A DNA stretch of 64,000 bases from Lomentospora prolificans (lineage: Eukaryota > Ascomycota > Sordariomycetes > Microascales > Microascaceae), in NCBI GenBank assembly GCA_029532625.1, contig JARFXM010000007.1, positions 620,001 through 684,000 of the forward strand, written 5' to 3'. The notes under the pieces were generated by a model. That model made no database searches and was not told the DNA's origin. It saw nothing but the letters and a program-made list of their open reading frames with translations. The number at the start of each line of letters is the position of its first letter. Position 1 is the first letter of the stretch. The position numbers and the translations under genes were made by a program. Shown here piece after piece: positions 36,178-49,006 of the stretch.

Positions 36178-39110
36178 TCAGCATAAGTTCGTATCGGCTG
36201 CAGCTGCGGCCACTTGAGCACTGGTAGGTGTTTTATTCCGCCTGAAGAGGTTCAGGGCGTTCATCCTAAATCTGCTCGGCCTCTTCCTCAGCGTGGTACT
36301 CTCAGGCTTTCCGGTACTACCGTTGGATGCCGAATCCTCGTCCCGACTAGAGTCCGTGACGATAGCTTCAGGTTGCAAATCCGGGTCAGGCGTCACTAAT
36401 AGTGGGGGTCGTAGCTTGCCCTGATCATAAGCTACTCCTGAAACTGGGCGGGGAACGCTTGATGGTCGGTCAATAGACTCCCTGCTGGCGATGCTCGTCC
36501 CTTGTGTGCTGGGTGACAGGGGCATCCTGCCTGTCGTAGCACTGGTCGCCTGAGAGGTCCAGTCCCCAGAGTATGGTACGGAACTACTGCCGTCGGTCGT
36601 TTCACTACACCGCTGCTTTCCAGACAATGGAGGTTTCCCTTCGCTATAACTATCAAGGCGATATCGCATATTAAACGGATCGCTGGCTGCAAAATCGGCG
36701 ACACTATCGAAGGTGGTAGCGATGCCATTGATGTCCTTGAAATCTTTGGACATAGGGTCCACGGCTTCCTGAGTAACATCGGTCAAATGCTCCGGTGTAG
36801 AGAAACAGCTCACGTCATTTGGTTGGCGATTGTCTAATGGCGTCACCGGGGTTATGGGCGCAGCCAGTGGCGGGGATGTGAGTATTGTCGTCTCGGGGCT
36901 ACAGCCATCAACATCGCTGTCCGACGCCATGGGGTAGCCCATAGCGCTGCTTTCTGATGACACGGAGCTCGTGGGGACTTCTGCAGTATGAGAAACACCA
37001 TTACCATGGTCGGCTACGGCACCGGATTCGAAGTGCTTTCGGTTGGTCTCCAACTCTTCTAGTGTGTAGTTGAGCGCGGGCATGAGATCTGTAACTCCTT
37101 GGAAGAGCGGCAGCGCAAATAGTTTCATGAAACCGAGCTGAGCCTTGATGAGGGAAGCGGTGTCCTTCTTCGGCGGAGACAGCAATGCTGACGGGATACC
37201 GAGCTCATCTTCCATTGATGCCTGCCGAGAAAACTCATCCGACAAGATTTGCATCCATTGCCGCGCCGTACCATATTGCCGCGCCTGTACAAACGGTTCT
37301 TAGCCGACCCATTTATAGACGCCCAAGAGTGGAAACTCAGCACTTACCACATTGCTAATATCTGCACACTTAATTAGCAAGGCACATGCGAGTGACCTTT
37401 GCTCCTCGATTGCGCGTTCATCCCACTCGGTCGTAGAATTCGCTACTCGTAGCTTCTCCTGGGTATCCGCAAGCTTCTTCATGTAATCGAAATGGAGGCC
37501 CATGTCAGTAGACAATATGGAGCTGATCATCAGCTTTCTCATCCCAGTCTCCTCAAACGCCACTGGCCAGTACCGCCGGAGGATTTGAGAAAATGCGGCG
37601 CAATGGAAAGACTCGAGTACCGAGCGGTCATTGTAAAGTTGGGCAAGAGGAGCGTTGAGCGTAATTAGGAAGTTATTGTTAACACCTGGATGACCAACGT
37701 CATGACCGATCGCGGTTATTAGAAGAGATAATCCCTCAAATGGACCTAGCAGACTGGCTATTGGTGATCTCTCTTGAGGCGGCGGTGAAACAGACGAATC
37801 CGTCAGGTAAGGAGGGAATGTGCCGATGTTGACAAGGAAGTGGAAAGTAGCTTGTAAAACGTCAACAACGTGACGAAAGTTGTGGTATGGAACAAAGGGG
37901 TTATACGCCGCACGGCATGCAACGAGGAAGTTGATCAGTTGATCTGCACCAATCAAGTTAACATCGAGAAGAGCCGGTATTTCGGGCCGGTCGCATCACT
38001 CCGTTTCTTTGCACTGCATACGGGCTCTGGGATGGGTGAAAACTAACCTGTCGGTATCCGCCACTTGTCCAAGGCGGGTACGCTAAATGCGTGCTTAAAC
38101 ATGATCATGGCCGCTACAAGGAGTTCATCGTCGACAAAATCGTGAGCAGAAAAGTGCCAGTGGCCTACAGCAGCAGCAATAGCCAAACGTCGCTCCTGAG
38201 ATACGGCGATTTTAGCGCTCCCGATTGTGTCATCGGCGTCGCAGCCCGAGCGACAGATCCCCTTCATTAGACCAGAAACCATGGCTTCTCGGAGATATGC
38301 AAACGGTTTCTCATCGCGCATGCCGACCCAGGACAACTTACGTCCCCTGCGAACTTCGAGCATAGCCTGCTGGTCCCGGGCAGCCTCTTTGTGCGCCTTG
38401 TAGGCCTGCACCGCAAGATTTGTCAAACATTTAGCGTCTAGTGGACTCACTACCACATCCGCCGCGCCCAGGTCCACACATCGCTTCAACAAGGCCGGGT
38501 TTGGTATCAGGCCACAACTGTCCGGCATTTCGCCATAGTTCGGAAGGTCGGTTATTCCATTCCCAACTGGTGAGACACTGATAACGGGAACCGGGACAAC
38601 CAATTTCGCCAAGTTCCTGAAATGGGCTTCAGTGATGACCCTTTGTAATAATTTCAGCCCATACACCTCCTCGTCGGGTGTATGGATCTCACTGTCCGCA
38701 AGCGGGCTTCGAGAATGCGGTGATGTTGAGCGAGTTCTCGGTCGGGATTCGGGAATGCGCTCATCGTGAGGAGTGTCTATAAGTACAATTGTAGGCTTGA
38801 GGTCAATCATCGATGAATCGTGAAGTTGGAATAGTTGAGCCAGGCAAGACGCGCCGCTTTTGCAAACGTAAACTATCATCGGAATCGCGTCAGTGACAAG
38901 AACAATGTTTGAATTGGCCATACACTGGATCGGTAACGAACCGTCGCTGAATTTGAGGAGGAATTTCAGGTTCTTCCCAAGATCCCCTGATCCATGCATG
39001 TCAACAGTGTTAGAGAATCCAGTTCCTGGACTTGCCAACGACGCTTGCACGACTCCATCCTGACGGATAGATCGATTGACATAGATGATGTTATATTTTG
39101 ATTTGTCCAT
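36178..39110 (-). CDS. PDE2: High-affinity 3',5'-cyclic-nucleotide phosphodiesterase (Pde2/PdeH type)
   Basis: Class I phosphodiesterase that hydrolyses cAMP and so dampens protein kinase A signalling. Three exons: 39110-38048, 37943-37348 and 37284-36178; introns of 104 and 63 nt; 921 residues. The N-terminal 350 residues hold a fungal regulatory region with no named domain. Metal-binding motifs are in exon 2: YHNFRHVVD (His 375 and 379) and GHDVGHPGVNN (His 435, Asp 436). Further signatures are SILSTDMGLHFDYM and LIKCADISNV, followed after the splice by ARQWMQILSDEF. For intron 1 I chose the GTGCAG acceptor, which joins RIPT to DQLINFLVACRAAYNPF as in relatives. The C-terminal 260 residues are Ser/Thr/Pro-rich and likely disordered, ending in an Ala-rich tail. 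The minus-strand upstream region is pyrimidine-rich, suggesting a long leader. Confidence 0.94.
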
Positions 39111-40848
39111 CGTGGGGTCCTACAGCATCCAGTCTGACGACTGGAGCATTAAGGCCACACAAACAACGAAAGCCGAGTCAACTCAACAGCGACGTTCAAT
39201 CACAGAAACGCTAGAAATATTCCGGAGAGGAGAGGTGAGAATGAGAAGCGACGCTTTGGTAAATACAGCACAAGTCTTCTCGAGACGAAATAGATCGGTA
39301 GGGACGGAGGTCGAGAAAGTCGAAGATGGCGAGAGGTCTCGGTATACAATGCGTTAAGCAAGAGGCGTGATAAGAGGTCCCAGGAACGTAGGCCGCGTTA
39401 TGGCACTCTGTGGGTGGTTCGCGCCGAAACTAGAGCACCTATCGCATAGATAAAACGGCGAGTCGGGACGATACTGTGGGCGATGATCATTCGACGAGCT
39501 CACGAGAGCCGGTCCGAGATTAGAAGCGACGAAGCCAGTAGGCCCAACTAGATAGCCAGGGGGGCAAAGAAAATCGAGGCCTAGATATTTGTGACAAGAG
39601 ACTGAGGTCAACGAAGGATTCGGAACAGCCAAAATCAAGGACAACGTGGTTGGGCGATGTTCAATGAGAAACAGAAGGCTATCGTAAATGACAACAACAT
39701 GTATCGGCAGACATACGATATTCAAATGCAGTGAATTCGAGAATCTGCGATTGCAACAGTGTCGCAGAAGGGGAGAGAAAGGCAACCGCTTGATGAAGCA
39801 AGGGAAAAGGGTAAGAGTGGTAGAAGAACAGAATAGCGCACAGGTGCGCTCAGGAAGGGAAGAATGGGCGAGTTGATTAGGACAAGCCCGCCTACAAAAC
39901 AGCTGAATAACTGGCAGGGTTGCAGTACCGGCCGCAAAGACGATGGAACGGCCAAAATCAATTACTATGACAAGGCAGGAGAATGGAAGGGGGGAAGGGT
40001 AGGATAAGAGGATACCGGGAACAAGGGGAGATGGATGGAGCTGAGGGATGAGCGGAGAAAACGGGCGTGGGAAGCGAGACGGGTTCCACGATTTACCACT
40101 AAAAAAGGCGACGACAAGGGCCCGAGGGGTGGGGGGAGCGAAGGATAAAATGGACGGGCTCTCAATTGCTTCAGAAAAGCGACTCACTTGACGATCAATG
40201 AGATCAGGGTTCCGGGATTTCGCGGTTTTTTTTTTTTTTTTCGGAGGACTGCAGAGAACCCCGGGAGAGAAAGAGAAATCGTAGAGGCAACAGGAGAAAA
40301 GAGGAAAGCAAAGACGATGATGCGACAATAAGAGCGCGAGATGGGTTTTCTTCCAGGACTCAGATTAAGGGCGAAAAACCGCGACGACGGCGAAGACGAC
40401 GACGGGATCCAGCTAGAATTTGCAGGGAATAGTCGTGGTCTTGATAGTGGGTGGGAGGGGAATGATGGAGAATAGTCATCGAAGTGGAGTCGACATCGGG
40501 TCCAGTAATAATTACCGGTCGCCAAGTCTAGCGGTTGCAGAAGTAAGGGGTGGGAAAGAAGTCTATTGTGTTGTTATAGGAGAAGTAACATTCTAGAAGG
40601 CGAGAACAATGGGGTAGGCAGCCGGGAGCAACCCTTCCTTCCGTCTTTGTCATAAAGCAAGAAAAACGCTGACAAGGCGAGAAAATGTGGTTGGTCGGGA
40701 AAGGATCAGTGAAAGTCGCACAGTAAATTTGGATACGTTCCACATTTGTACCTCTCCCAGGGCTGTCAGGCGAAATCCAGCTGGTGGTGCGGACAGTATT
40801 AGAAGCACGGTATTCTGGCAAAAGACTACAGGAAATGATGGAAAAGGG

Positions 40849-40890
<42 letters not shown>
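40849..40890. repeat. Homopolymer A tract, 42 nt
   Basis: Uninterrupted run of 42 A on the plus strand, about 1.7 kb upstream of the PDE start (T-tract in the PDE sense). A shorter T16 tract lies at 40226-40241. The exact length is prone to sequencing error. Confidence 0.95.
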
Positions 40891-40892
<2 letters not shown>

Positions 40893-41577
40893 AAGATGTA
40901 CTTTCAAGGCGAGAAATTGACGGACGGGAATAGCTCAGGACTGTGAACTCGGCCACAGCGGAGAAACGGGACCAGATGAAAAATAAGAGGTCAAAGTGTT
41001 CCCAGCTTCCGCAATTCGGTGTGATCACAACAGACGGAAGGAATTGGTTGAAACTAGGGGAGGAAGGTACCGCCACAGTACCCATACCCGGTACGTCCAA
41101 CATTACCCTTGTACCCCATATGTATTGCTCCTCTGACACAGATTAAGCAAGTCGGGGAGGGGTCGAAGCACCTACCATGCCAGTGCTGAAGTCCATGGCA
41201 TGCCCCTGGTACCTTGGCATGGTTCTGTCGCCCCCCTGGTCTGAAGACTAGGGCTTTGGAGGAAGGGAGAACAGAAAGTATTACGAAGTAATTTGAACAG
41301 AATTGATCTCCGGGGCAGGCCTGAATTGAGAGACACCCAGGTATCACAGCGCGGGGCTCACGGGAGACGATGCAAGCTAAGGCGGAAAAGGGAGCGAAAG
41401 GGGAAGAAAAAAATTAAAAAAAGAAAAAGAAAAATTAAAAATTAAAAAAGAAAATTTACGCACGAGCTCTAACAGGGGAACTCTACACAATAACTTAAGT
41501 GAGAAAAGGGGGAAAAAAAACCAACGACGGAGCCCTCGCGCAGAGGTAGAATTCGCTTTTTCCGTAAGAACTGATAA

Positions 41578-41601
41578 CGATACACGATACACGATACACG
41601 A
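41578..41601. repeat. Tandem heptamer repeat (CGATACA)x3
   Basis: Three perfect copies of CGATACA followed by CGA. It lies in non-coding sequence; no function is evident. Confidence 0.85.
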
Positions 41602-43175
41602 GTGTCACTCTGGGGTTGGAATTTCTGTGGAGGACAAGCATTCGTTAGTGGGTCTTGAAATATTCTGGCCACCTTCTCGAAACCCCATCGAAGCCTGCAA
41701 TCTCTGTTGCCCGCAATGCACAAAGTACGAAAGTACAATGCTCCACGGTCAGATTTCGGGAAGGTCGTACTGATGCGCCATACCCACACGACACCACCAT
41801 GGGGGTCATGACAGAGAAAGATGGTACGCTAATACAGTATTAGCGATCAGGGGGCATTGCTCCGTAATACCAACGAAATCGGGTGCCTCTTGCCAGCAAG
41901 GTACATGGAGCGAGGCCCAATGACTGGTTGGGTGTGGTGGTGGGATGGGCTTCGTTCAGTGATGTCTCAAAGTGAGCAATTATACACGTCGCATTACTTG
42001 TAAACAGTCGGGTGCCCGCTCGTCCTTTTTCCCTCCTGCATTCGAGTAACGCCCTGTGTACCTGGGTACCTCCTCTGATATGGTGCACGCTGCCAGCCAG
42101 GCTGTACGAAGTACGCTCATTCATCGGTGGAGAAATTCGCCAGCACGGAACCCAGGCCTTGCTCCTCGGTGCGTGATAAGATGAAGAAACCTCAATGCTG
42201 GAAATCCCCTACTGCATGTAGTAGAGTTACGCTTCTTCGTACAGGGCCAGCCTCCTTCGCTGGCAGTGGAAACAGCTCGAAGGAGCCGCTGACCTAGCAC
42301 CACGCAACAATTTCAATCAGACTAGCGTGGTGGATCCACGAAAATCGCAGGATTGAGAATGAGTTCCAATACACTTCGTCCTCTTTTACGCACTGATTTC
42401 CCACGAAAATCAGTTGTCAGCGAGCAACATCATCACCTGCCTTACGAATACCATCACGAGGATGCCTGATGCTTTGAACTCGCAGGTGGCAGAAACTCTG
42501 TTCCGAGCTCCGCTAGGTATGCCTAAAAGGTCTCGGTGGTATTCCTTCCAGAACGTGCTGAAAGTGATTGATCCCCTTTCCCGAGTCGACACCACTGCTT
42601 GTTCCACATCTAGAAGCCGAGGAACATACAGCCCGAAAATTAAAAAGGCCCAAGGAAAGAAGAAAGTGAGGGGTCAGGTCTTAACATATGATGTATCTGA
42701 CGTACGATTCCTAGACAAACGATGCCATGTTTCGGTCTTCGTTCTCAATTGCAATAGCTGCGTCCGGTACTAACGGGACGCATAGGTGACAACAGGCAAA
42801 CATTGTAATAAGAGGCAAGCAATGAGTTCATCGCTCTGGAAGTGGTAATCAATCGTCCACCAGCTCCCCTTGCCCTCCTTCCTACTCCGTAAACGATTGC
42901 GCCAATGTGCTCTACCTCTCCGTGACTTGGCCTGACTCCACCCGGAACTGGATTAGTGCTATCAGTCCGGTACAATGTACCCGCCTTTTGCACCTCGGGG
43001 TTGCTTTGGCCCTCGTTCCTATCCCTTCTTCGAACCTTCTAAATGCGCCCTTCCCCACAGATTCATTTGCTCCAGCTCATAACACCGCCTGACAATAATA
43101 TTCCGAACTTTGTGTAAGCACTAAAATTACCAGAAACAGGCAGCGCCAACAAAAGCCCACACCAATCCACGGGTA

Positions 43176-43187
43176 CGAAGTACTTCG
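43176..43187. repeat. 12-bp perfect palindrome CGAAGTACTTCG
   Basis: Self-complementary dodecamer. Related TACGAAGTA-like elements occur at about 41281-41290, 41723-41734 and 42104-42114. Confidence 0.75.
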
Positions 43188-44852
43188 GAGGCGCTACCTC
43201 GTACCAGGGTTCCGCTAAAATCCCGCCCAAAAGAATGCCAGCTCAAAGCCAAAATTTCCCAGCCTCGGAAGCTTGAGCGAAGAGTTTCGACCTGTGGCGT
43301 AAGCTGGCGGCAGTGTACCCCATCGAGCTATTTTAGGGTATCCCGACTACGTATTATGTCGGCCGAGGATAAGGTGAGCACGTCCTCGAAATCGGACACG
43401 CCGTATTCCAATGAATTGGCATCTAAAGGAATTGTGCCTTAGTGCAACTACGAAACAAGAAGGAACTCGTAAGGGCTGAAAGAGAGGCGGGTGGTGGGGG
43501 GGGAGATAAATTGCAAAGCTTGTTCGGCAACTCGAGGCCTCGGTACAAGGAACATTGAACGAGTGTCGTTTTCCCTGGCCCAGTTTACTCAACGAAGCCA
43601 CATGTGCGAAGCGCCACTTGTGACACTGATCGCTGTCTTGCACGCAAGTTTGTGTGCCATTTTCTTGTTCCGCAAAGCGAGGGAATGACGAGCCGTCCTG
43701 ATTCTCGCAGGCGCATCCCACCATACCCATTCAGACTTCACTCGAAACCAGAAGCGGGAAGCCATAACTTTTCAGTCGCCAGAAGCCACCCGTTCCGGGA
43801 ATGATTCATCGAAGTGGTGTGGCGATCGGAACCTAAAATGGCGTACTGTAAGGCACTCGAGCACTGTTGATGCGTAATAACGTGATGTGAGAGAGCCATG
43901 AGGAATTGAGGCTAGGCAAAGTCAATGAAGCCTCCAGCAGACGAGAGAAGTGAGCAGCACCTAGGTAGGTTTACCTTGCACAGACTCGTAGGAATACCTA
44001 TTAATGAGGTAAAGACCCTACTAGTATTGACGTCGGGGAAGCATAAACGGGTATTTGTCACCGTTCAAGAAAATCTGAAAGTCGTCCAGTCTTACATAGT
44101 GGTTCATCGTTCGACGAGTCGCGTCCACCAGCGTAGGCGTCATCTGAAATCAGTTTACAAGTAGGCATAATCGAGGCAGAGCTATCAATGTCAGCCCATC
44201 AATTGCGATCCCCTTAACTTCAGTCTCCGCGAAACCGCGATACCTCCTTCCTATCACACAGTCAGAAGACACCTTCCCAGTTCGGGGCTATTCCAGCCCA
44301 TGGTTCTGAACGGACACCGAATATTTTATGATTATGTGAGTCGCGTGGGTATATCGGGGAAATACAGGAGGGTAGCCAATCCAGATAGTATTAGGCAGCG
44401 GGCAATAGGCGATTTTAGCCGCCATGATATCATCCCCTGAGGCGATTTGCCCCAGTGAAGGTGCCGTCGCCAATGGAAAGGGGGAGCAGAACACCATTAC
44501 ATGAATGAGCCTACTGCGAGGCGAAGGCAGCCGTTGGTGAAAAGGAGGCGTTTCGATATCGGCTGCAATGCTTGAGCGACTGATTGGTGTCCGTCGCCAA
44601 TGAATTTTGTTCACGTCGATATCCTCCTCAACTTTGGAACCCCGAGTCACATGCCTAAGTCTGTGGGTGCCAGCCCAGGTGGCAATGGTACTCGACGTAA
44701 CTATTTTGTGCAATGACTTGGGGTGAGCCCTGCAGCAAGAAGGCGTCGAAAAGAAGGTGTCCTAGGAGCCAAGATGTTGGGGATCGTCAATCAAATGCTT
44801 TCTCTGTCGAATATCATGAAGGGCGTGGACAACCACTACTATTACCTTCAGC

Positions 44853-44889
44853 CACATACACATACGCACACACACCCACACACACACAA
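44853..44889. repeat. (CA)n-type microsatellite
   Basis: Imperfect CACATA/CACACA run of about 37 nt in the gene-poor tract. Confidence 0.8.
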
Positions 44890-47800
44890 CCCCCAAGACT
44901 GGTTCCCCCTGGGGTAACGTCATTTTCGTCGAGCCAACCACAGCGCTGAACCCTTGGAATGGGCTGGGTTGCACTGCGTCAAACCCGACCCTCTTTGCGT
45001 TGCTCTTTAATAATGGCGACTGCACGTTCGAGGCGGGTGGGTGTGCCAATGTACGAGTACTTCGCCGGCCATGGCTGATGTTGTGGACACGCGCAGCCAG
45101 CCTCCAACCTAGACTTGGGGCTTCTCGCTGGTTTCGTAGAAAGGGTTCAAGCTGGCTTTGCCCTTACCCGTTCCTCTCTTTTAGAAATCATCCTAACCAG
45201 TACTCCGATGATCGCAGAGACCGCAGGCGCCCTCAGGCGAACGGGCGAGGCGAAAGCTCTGCGCTGTTCCCACTGTCGGAATTGTGCATGCCACGATACG
45301 TAGGCGCCCAGAAAGGGTTCTTCAATAATTGCGCCGATCTTTCGAGGCTTCAAAGTCCCAAACAAGTGTCCATATTTTTTTCTCTGCTAAACCCTCTCAT
45401 CCTCAATCGCCTGCGGGAAATGGGCGGCGATCGATTGGCACCCTGCCGCACCTTCCGTGACTGGTTGGCCTGCAGAAGTCTACGTACACGACCGCCAGCC
45501 AGGAAGGTACTCATCGCAATTATTAGCGTCAATGATCGAATTAGACAGACCAAGCTACTGGTGGACGATCCATCCGATAGGCTGCCTCGACCTGGGAATG
45601 ACCCAGATGCTTGCATAATCTCCAACGTCATTCCTTCAGTTAGCGGAGAGTGTGGGTTGAGAAGGCATTCTCCTGAATCCGACGCAGGATGGAACCAACG
45701 GGAAAGTTTGTCTTCTACTGGGGGATCCGAAATGGAAGCTGCCAACTGGAGGCTGAAAGGATGGCCAGTCTTCGGTCACGCAAAGGAGAAGGCGGGAACC
45801 TTGCAATCATCCGAAAGATCAGATTGGGTGACCAGGCTAGGCTTCCACGAGCCTCGAGGTATGCAATGGGAAGGGAGGCCAGGGTAGCTAACCGATGGAT
45901 CGATCCAACATCGTTGATTTCCCACTTTGGAAGCTTGATTTACAAAACTCGAGATAGAGCGAGCTACGACATTGATGATCGGCCAAGAAGCAGGCCTTCT
46001 CAAGTGCGGTTGGGATGTATTAGCTTTCATTCAGCCATACAGGGGGTGATTGTCGATGCTCCGCTGGCAACCCTTCGCCGGGCGGCGCCACGGGGTAGGG
46101 ACCTGAGCAGTTCCGCCGAGCCTAAGATACATTAGACCCGGCGCCTTCGACTTAAAGACTCGAAGATAGGGAAGAATTAAAGGTCCCAAAAATACAAACG
46201 CACTCTATATGAGGCGCAAGTACGCGTGTCCAAACCGATCTATCGAATCAAGCTTGAACCAGGCCCGTCGACGCCGCCAACGTCGATGTTCTCCAAGGCC
46301 TAAGCCATCACGAGTTTCAGCCCTGTCGATCCCCATCCTCGGCCTCTCGCGCAGCCGGGCCGCAGAACGAAGTGCTCAGGCTCAGCTTGTATGAGACTTG
46401 CAGGATTTCTGATGGATTGATGCAAATTTAGAGTTATGTCGTAAGGTGACGGATATTTTATTTTGACAAGAGTAGGCGATTGGGCTTGTCTACGTAGGGA
46501 GATTGCCGCTCGGCGCGGTCTGGCCCGACCTGTGGTGACGGTGAAGCTTTCATTTCTCGGCGCGAACTTATTATTCTCACCAATACTGAAACCAGCCCTC
46601 CTCAGCCGGTGGATTGTTTCGATGTAAAGAGACAACCAGCTTGGTCAGATAGAGTGTTAGTATGTGCCCGTCGCTGGCGAACTCATAACGACGACCAAAG
46701 TAAGTAGCTCCTGTAATACTGCAGCTAAATTCTGCGCAGGGCCGTCGTTTTCTGAGGAGTGTCCGTGCCCCCCATATCCTTCATCTATGCCCACTTGAGA
46801 TCTGGATGATGCGTCCGATCATACGTCTATTTTGTTTCTGCCAGGGTCCCTGCACCCTCCTCTCTATCAGCAAAGCAAAGATCAAAAGCAGACAAAACCC
46901 TATAATAAGGATGAAATATGCAGGGAGGCTTAGGCATCGCCTCCTTTTTCACCTGCTCTCCCCCAGTGTACTCACTCCAACCGCCTCTAGTCGCGTGAGT
47001 TGTCACCTTTGTGGTCCCGGGCACGAAGAGAGGGCCTGAGTGATCATCATGCAACTCCCGACAGGACCGTTGCAGAATGCGCGCCGCTGAGCTAAGGCGA
47101 CCAGGACCCTCTTCCAACCCTTTGGTCCTACACGATGCATTGGGGGCGGAAGGAAGACCCTGCCAGCTCTTGACAGAAACGAGGGGAATTAAAGATGGTG
47201 AACCCAAACATGATCATCGAAGAGTTTGCATGACGAGTCGGGGGAGGGAGCGGACCAAGTCTACGTTTCAAACCAGACTACAACTTTGTCCTGCGAGGCC
47301 TCACAAAGGCCGTTTCAATATCGCCGTGGTGATATTGCGCCCGGTGATTGCAATATCACTCGACCGGGTAGAATTTCCGGACACGGAGACGGGCGAGGAC
47401 GCTATAAGAGGAGACAGAGGCAATGATAGCCGATCGTGTTGCCATGCTGCCACTCAGTGGGTGCTTACATCGCATCCTCGGTCCCTTTTCCGGGTAGACC
47501 ATGCCATGCTACATTATCATCCGCGGCCGGCATCAGATGCCAATCGCCCGGCATCTTCTAGCTGGAGAGTATGCCGGATTTCCGAGTCACTTGGAATGGA
47601 ATCGGTCGCGGCATTTATGCTATCAGGCGATTCCTACGCCGGCATCCTGCACGAAGGGTTAGGAGATCATGCAAGGAAACTAATGATTACTCGTTTACGC
47701 CTGGCGTTCTCAACCTCTCGAGCCTAGAACAGGCCTTGTTTTCTTTTCTATTCTGGGAAACAATGTTAAAACCGTTTTCCAGACATCGGCATCTCATGCC

Positions 47801-48920
47801 CATCCCAAGTTTAAGACGGTTAGATTGCCGATACTTTACAGAATCTCAAAAGTACCATCTGTCTTAGGCCGCAGGCCAAACGTTGCAAACTGGGCAACGG
47901 ACGACACATTATCTAGGACAGATTCCATCAGCTCCGGATGGACTGACCGGGTAGATAGCGTTAGTTATTTCGCTAGAAGGAATGCTAAGGCAAGTTCTTG
48001 GGGAAATAGTATTCGGCGCGTGTTGGTCGACTCCAGCATCCCTCCCCATATGCGTACTCTTTCCTGGGGAAGAGTTCCGAGGGAATCTTCAGGACGGAAG
48101 CTCTGCCATCTCAGATTGTGTTATTCTTGTCTGACCTTTGAAACCCAAGACTGTCCACAGCTTATGGGCACTCGAACGACTCGTCCGGTCTACAGGTTCA
48201 TCGAGCTTCCGGAGCCATGGCATGTAGGGAGTGAATTCCGGAACCACCAGAGAGAAAGAACGGATAAAGCTGCCATCGGTGCTCAACAGAAACTCGGAGG
48301 GGGGAATGCGACGGCTGCCAGATTTCATAACCGCAACTGACTACATCTCGTTCTCGTGTTAGTCAAGTGGCAATTCAAGATGTTTAGCTTGGCGGCACCT
48401 CCAGAAGCCAGTCATCTATACCCGGGGCTGAGTCGAACTCCGGTGTGAGTCACCGAGGCTACGTTCTTGGTGTTTTGCTCATGGACCCTACACTAATTTC
48501 CAGAGGGATTCGGCGGTGTTAGAACGCCAAGGCTAGTTGAAGAAAGCGCACGAGATTTGTCGTTGCCGGTTGCAGTCTGCGGTCAGTGGATTTCATCACA
48601 GACGGGCTGCCATCCTCAGTACCGTGGGACCGTGGTTACCGGTCCTCTTTTCCTTCGACTTTGATACCCAGGGCTTGTAATGTTATGGTGAGAATAAGAA
48701 TAAGCTTGGGCTCCAATCGAGCTGATGAACTGGCTGCAATGTAAGATGGTGGGGTGATGATAAGACAGCTTCCCGAAGAAACAAGCGATAATTTTTGCGG
48801 GGTGTAACTACCCCTCCTTCTCCCACTTTTCCCACCTCGCATCATCCTCACATTATTGCAAATAAGCCTCTTTTACTATTGAGTGTTGATATTAGGAGCT
48901 CGCTTAACATATCACGTCCA

Positions 48921-48930
48921 TATATAAAAG
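48921..48930 (+). promoter_or_regulatory. TATA box of SDO1
   Basis: TATATAAAAG, a strong match to the TATA consensus, 77 nt before the SDO1 ATG. A pyrimidine/C-rich stretch follows down to the start codon. Confidence 0.5.
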
Positions 48931-49006
48931 GACTTCAACACCCAGACACCTACATTTTCTCCTCCGAATCGCACTATAGTCGCAAAACCCACAACCGTCC
49001 TTCACC

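Larger units (their letters stand above)
39111..49006. other. Gene-poor tract of about 9.9 kb
   Basis: The first 2 kb, read on the minus strand, is strongly C/T-rich and is probably the promoter and leader of the PDE gene; its long open frame (39354-40328) is low complexity. From 41 to 43.2 kb there are A-rich runs, a heptamer repeat and several TACGAAGTA-type palindromes. From 44 to 48.5 kb composition is balanced and several open frames occur, the longest ATG-started one at 45078-45887 (269 codons), but none shows a recognisable domain or codon pattern I can defend. SDO1 promoter elements lie at the right end. Confidence 0.55.

Noticed and set aside
39354..40328. 324-codon minus-strand open frame
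   Set aside because: Low-complexity Pro/Ser/Leu/Phe translation of a C/T-rich region upstream of the PDE gene, and it contains a homopolymer; not protein-like.
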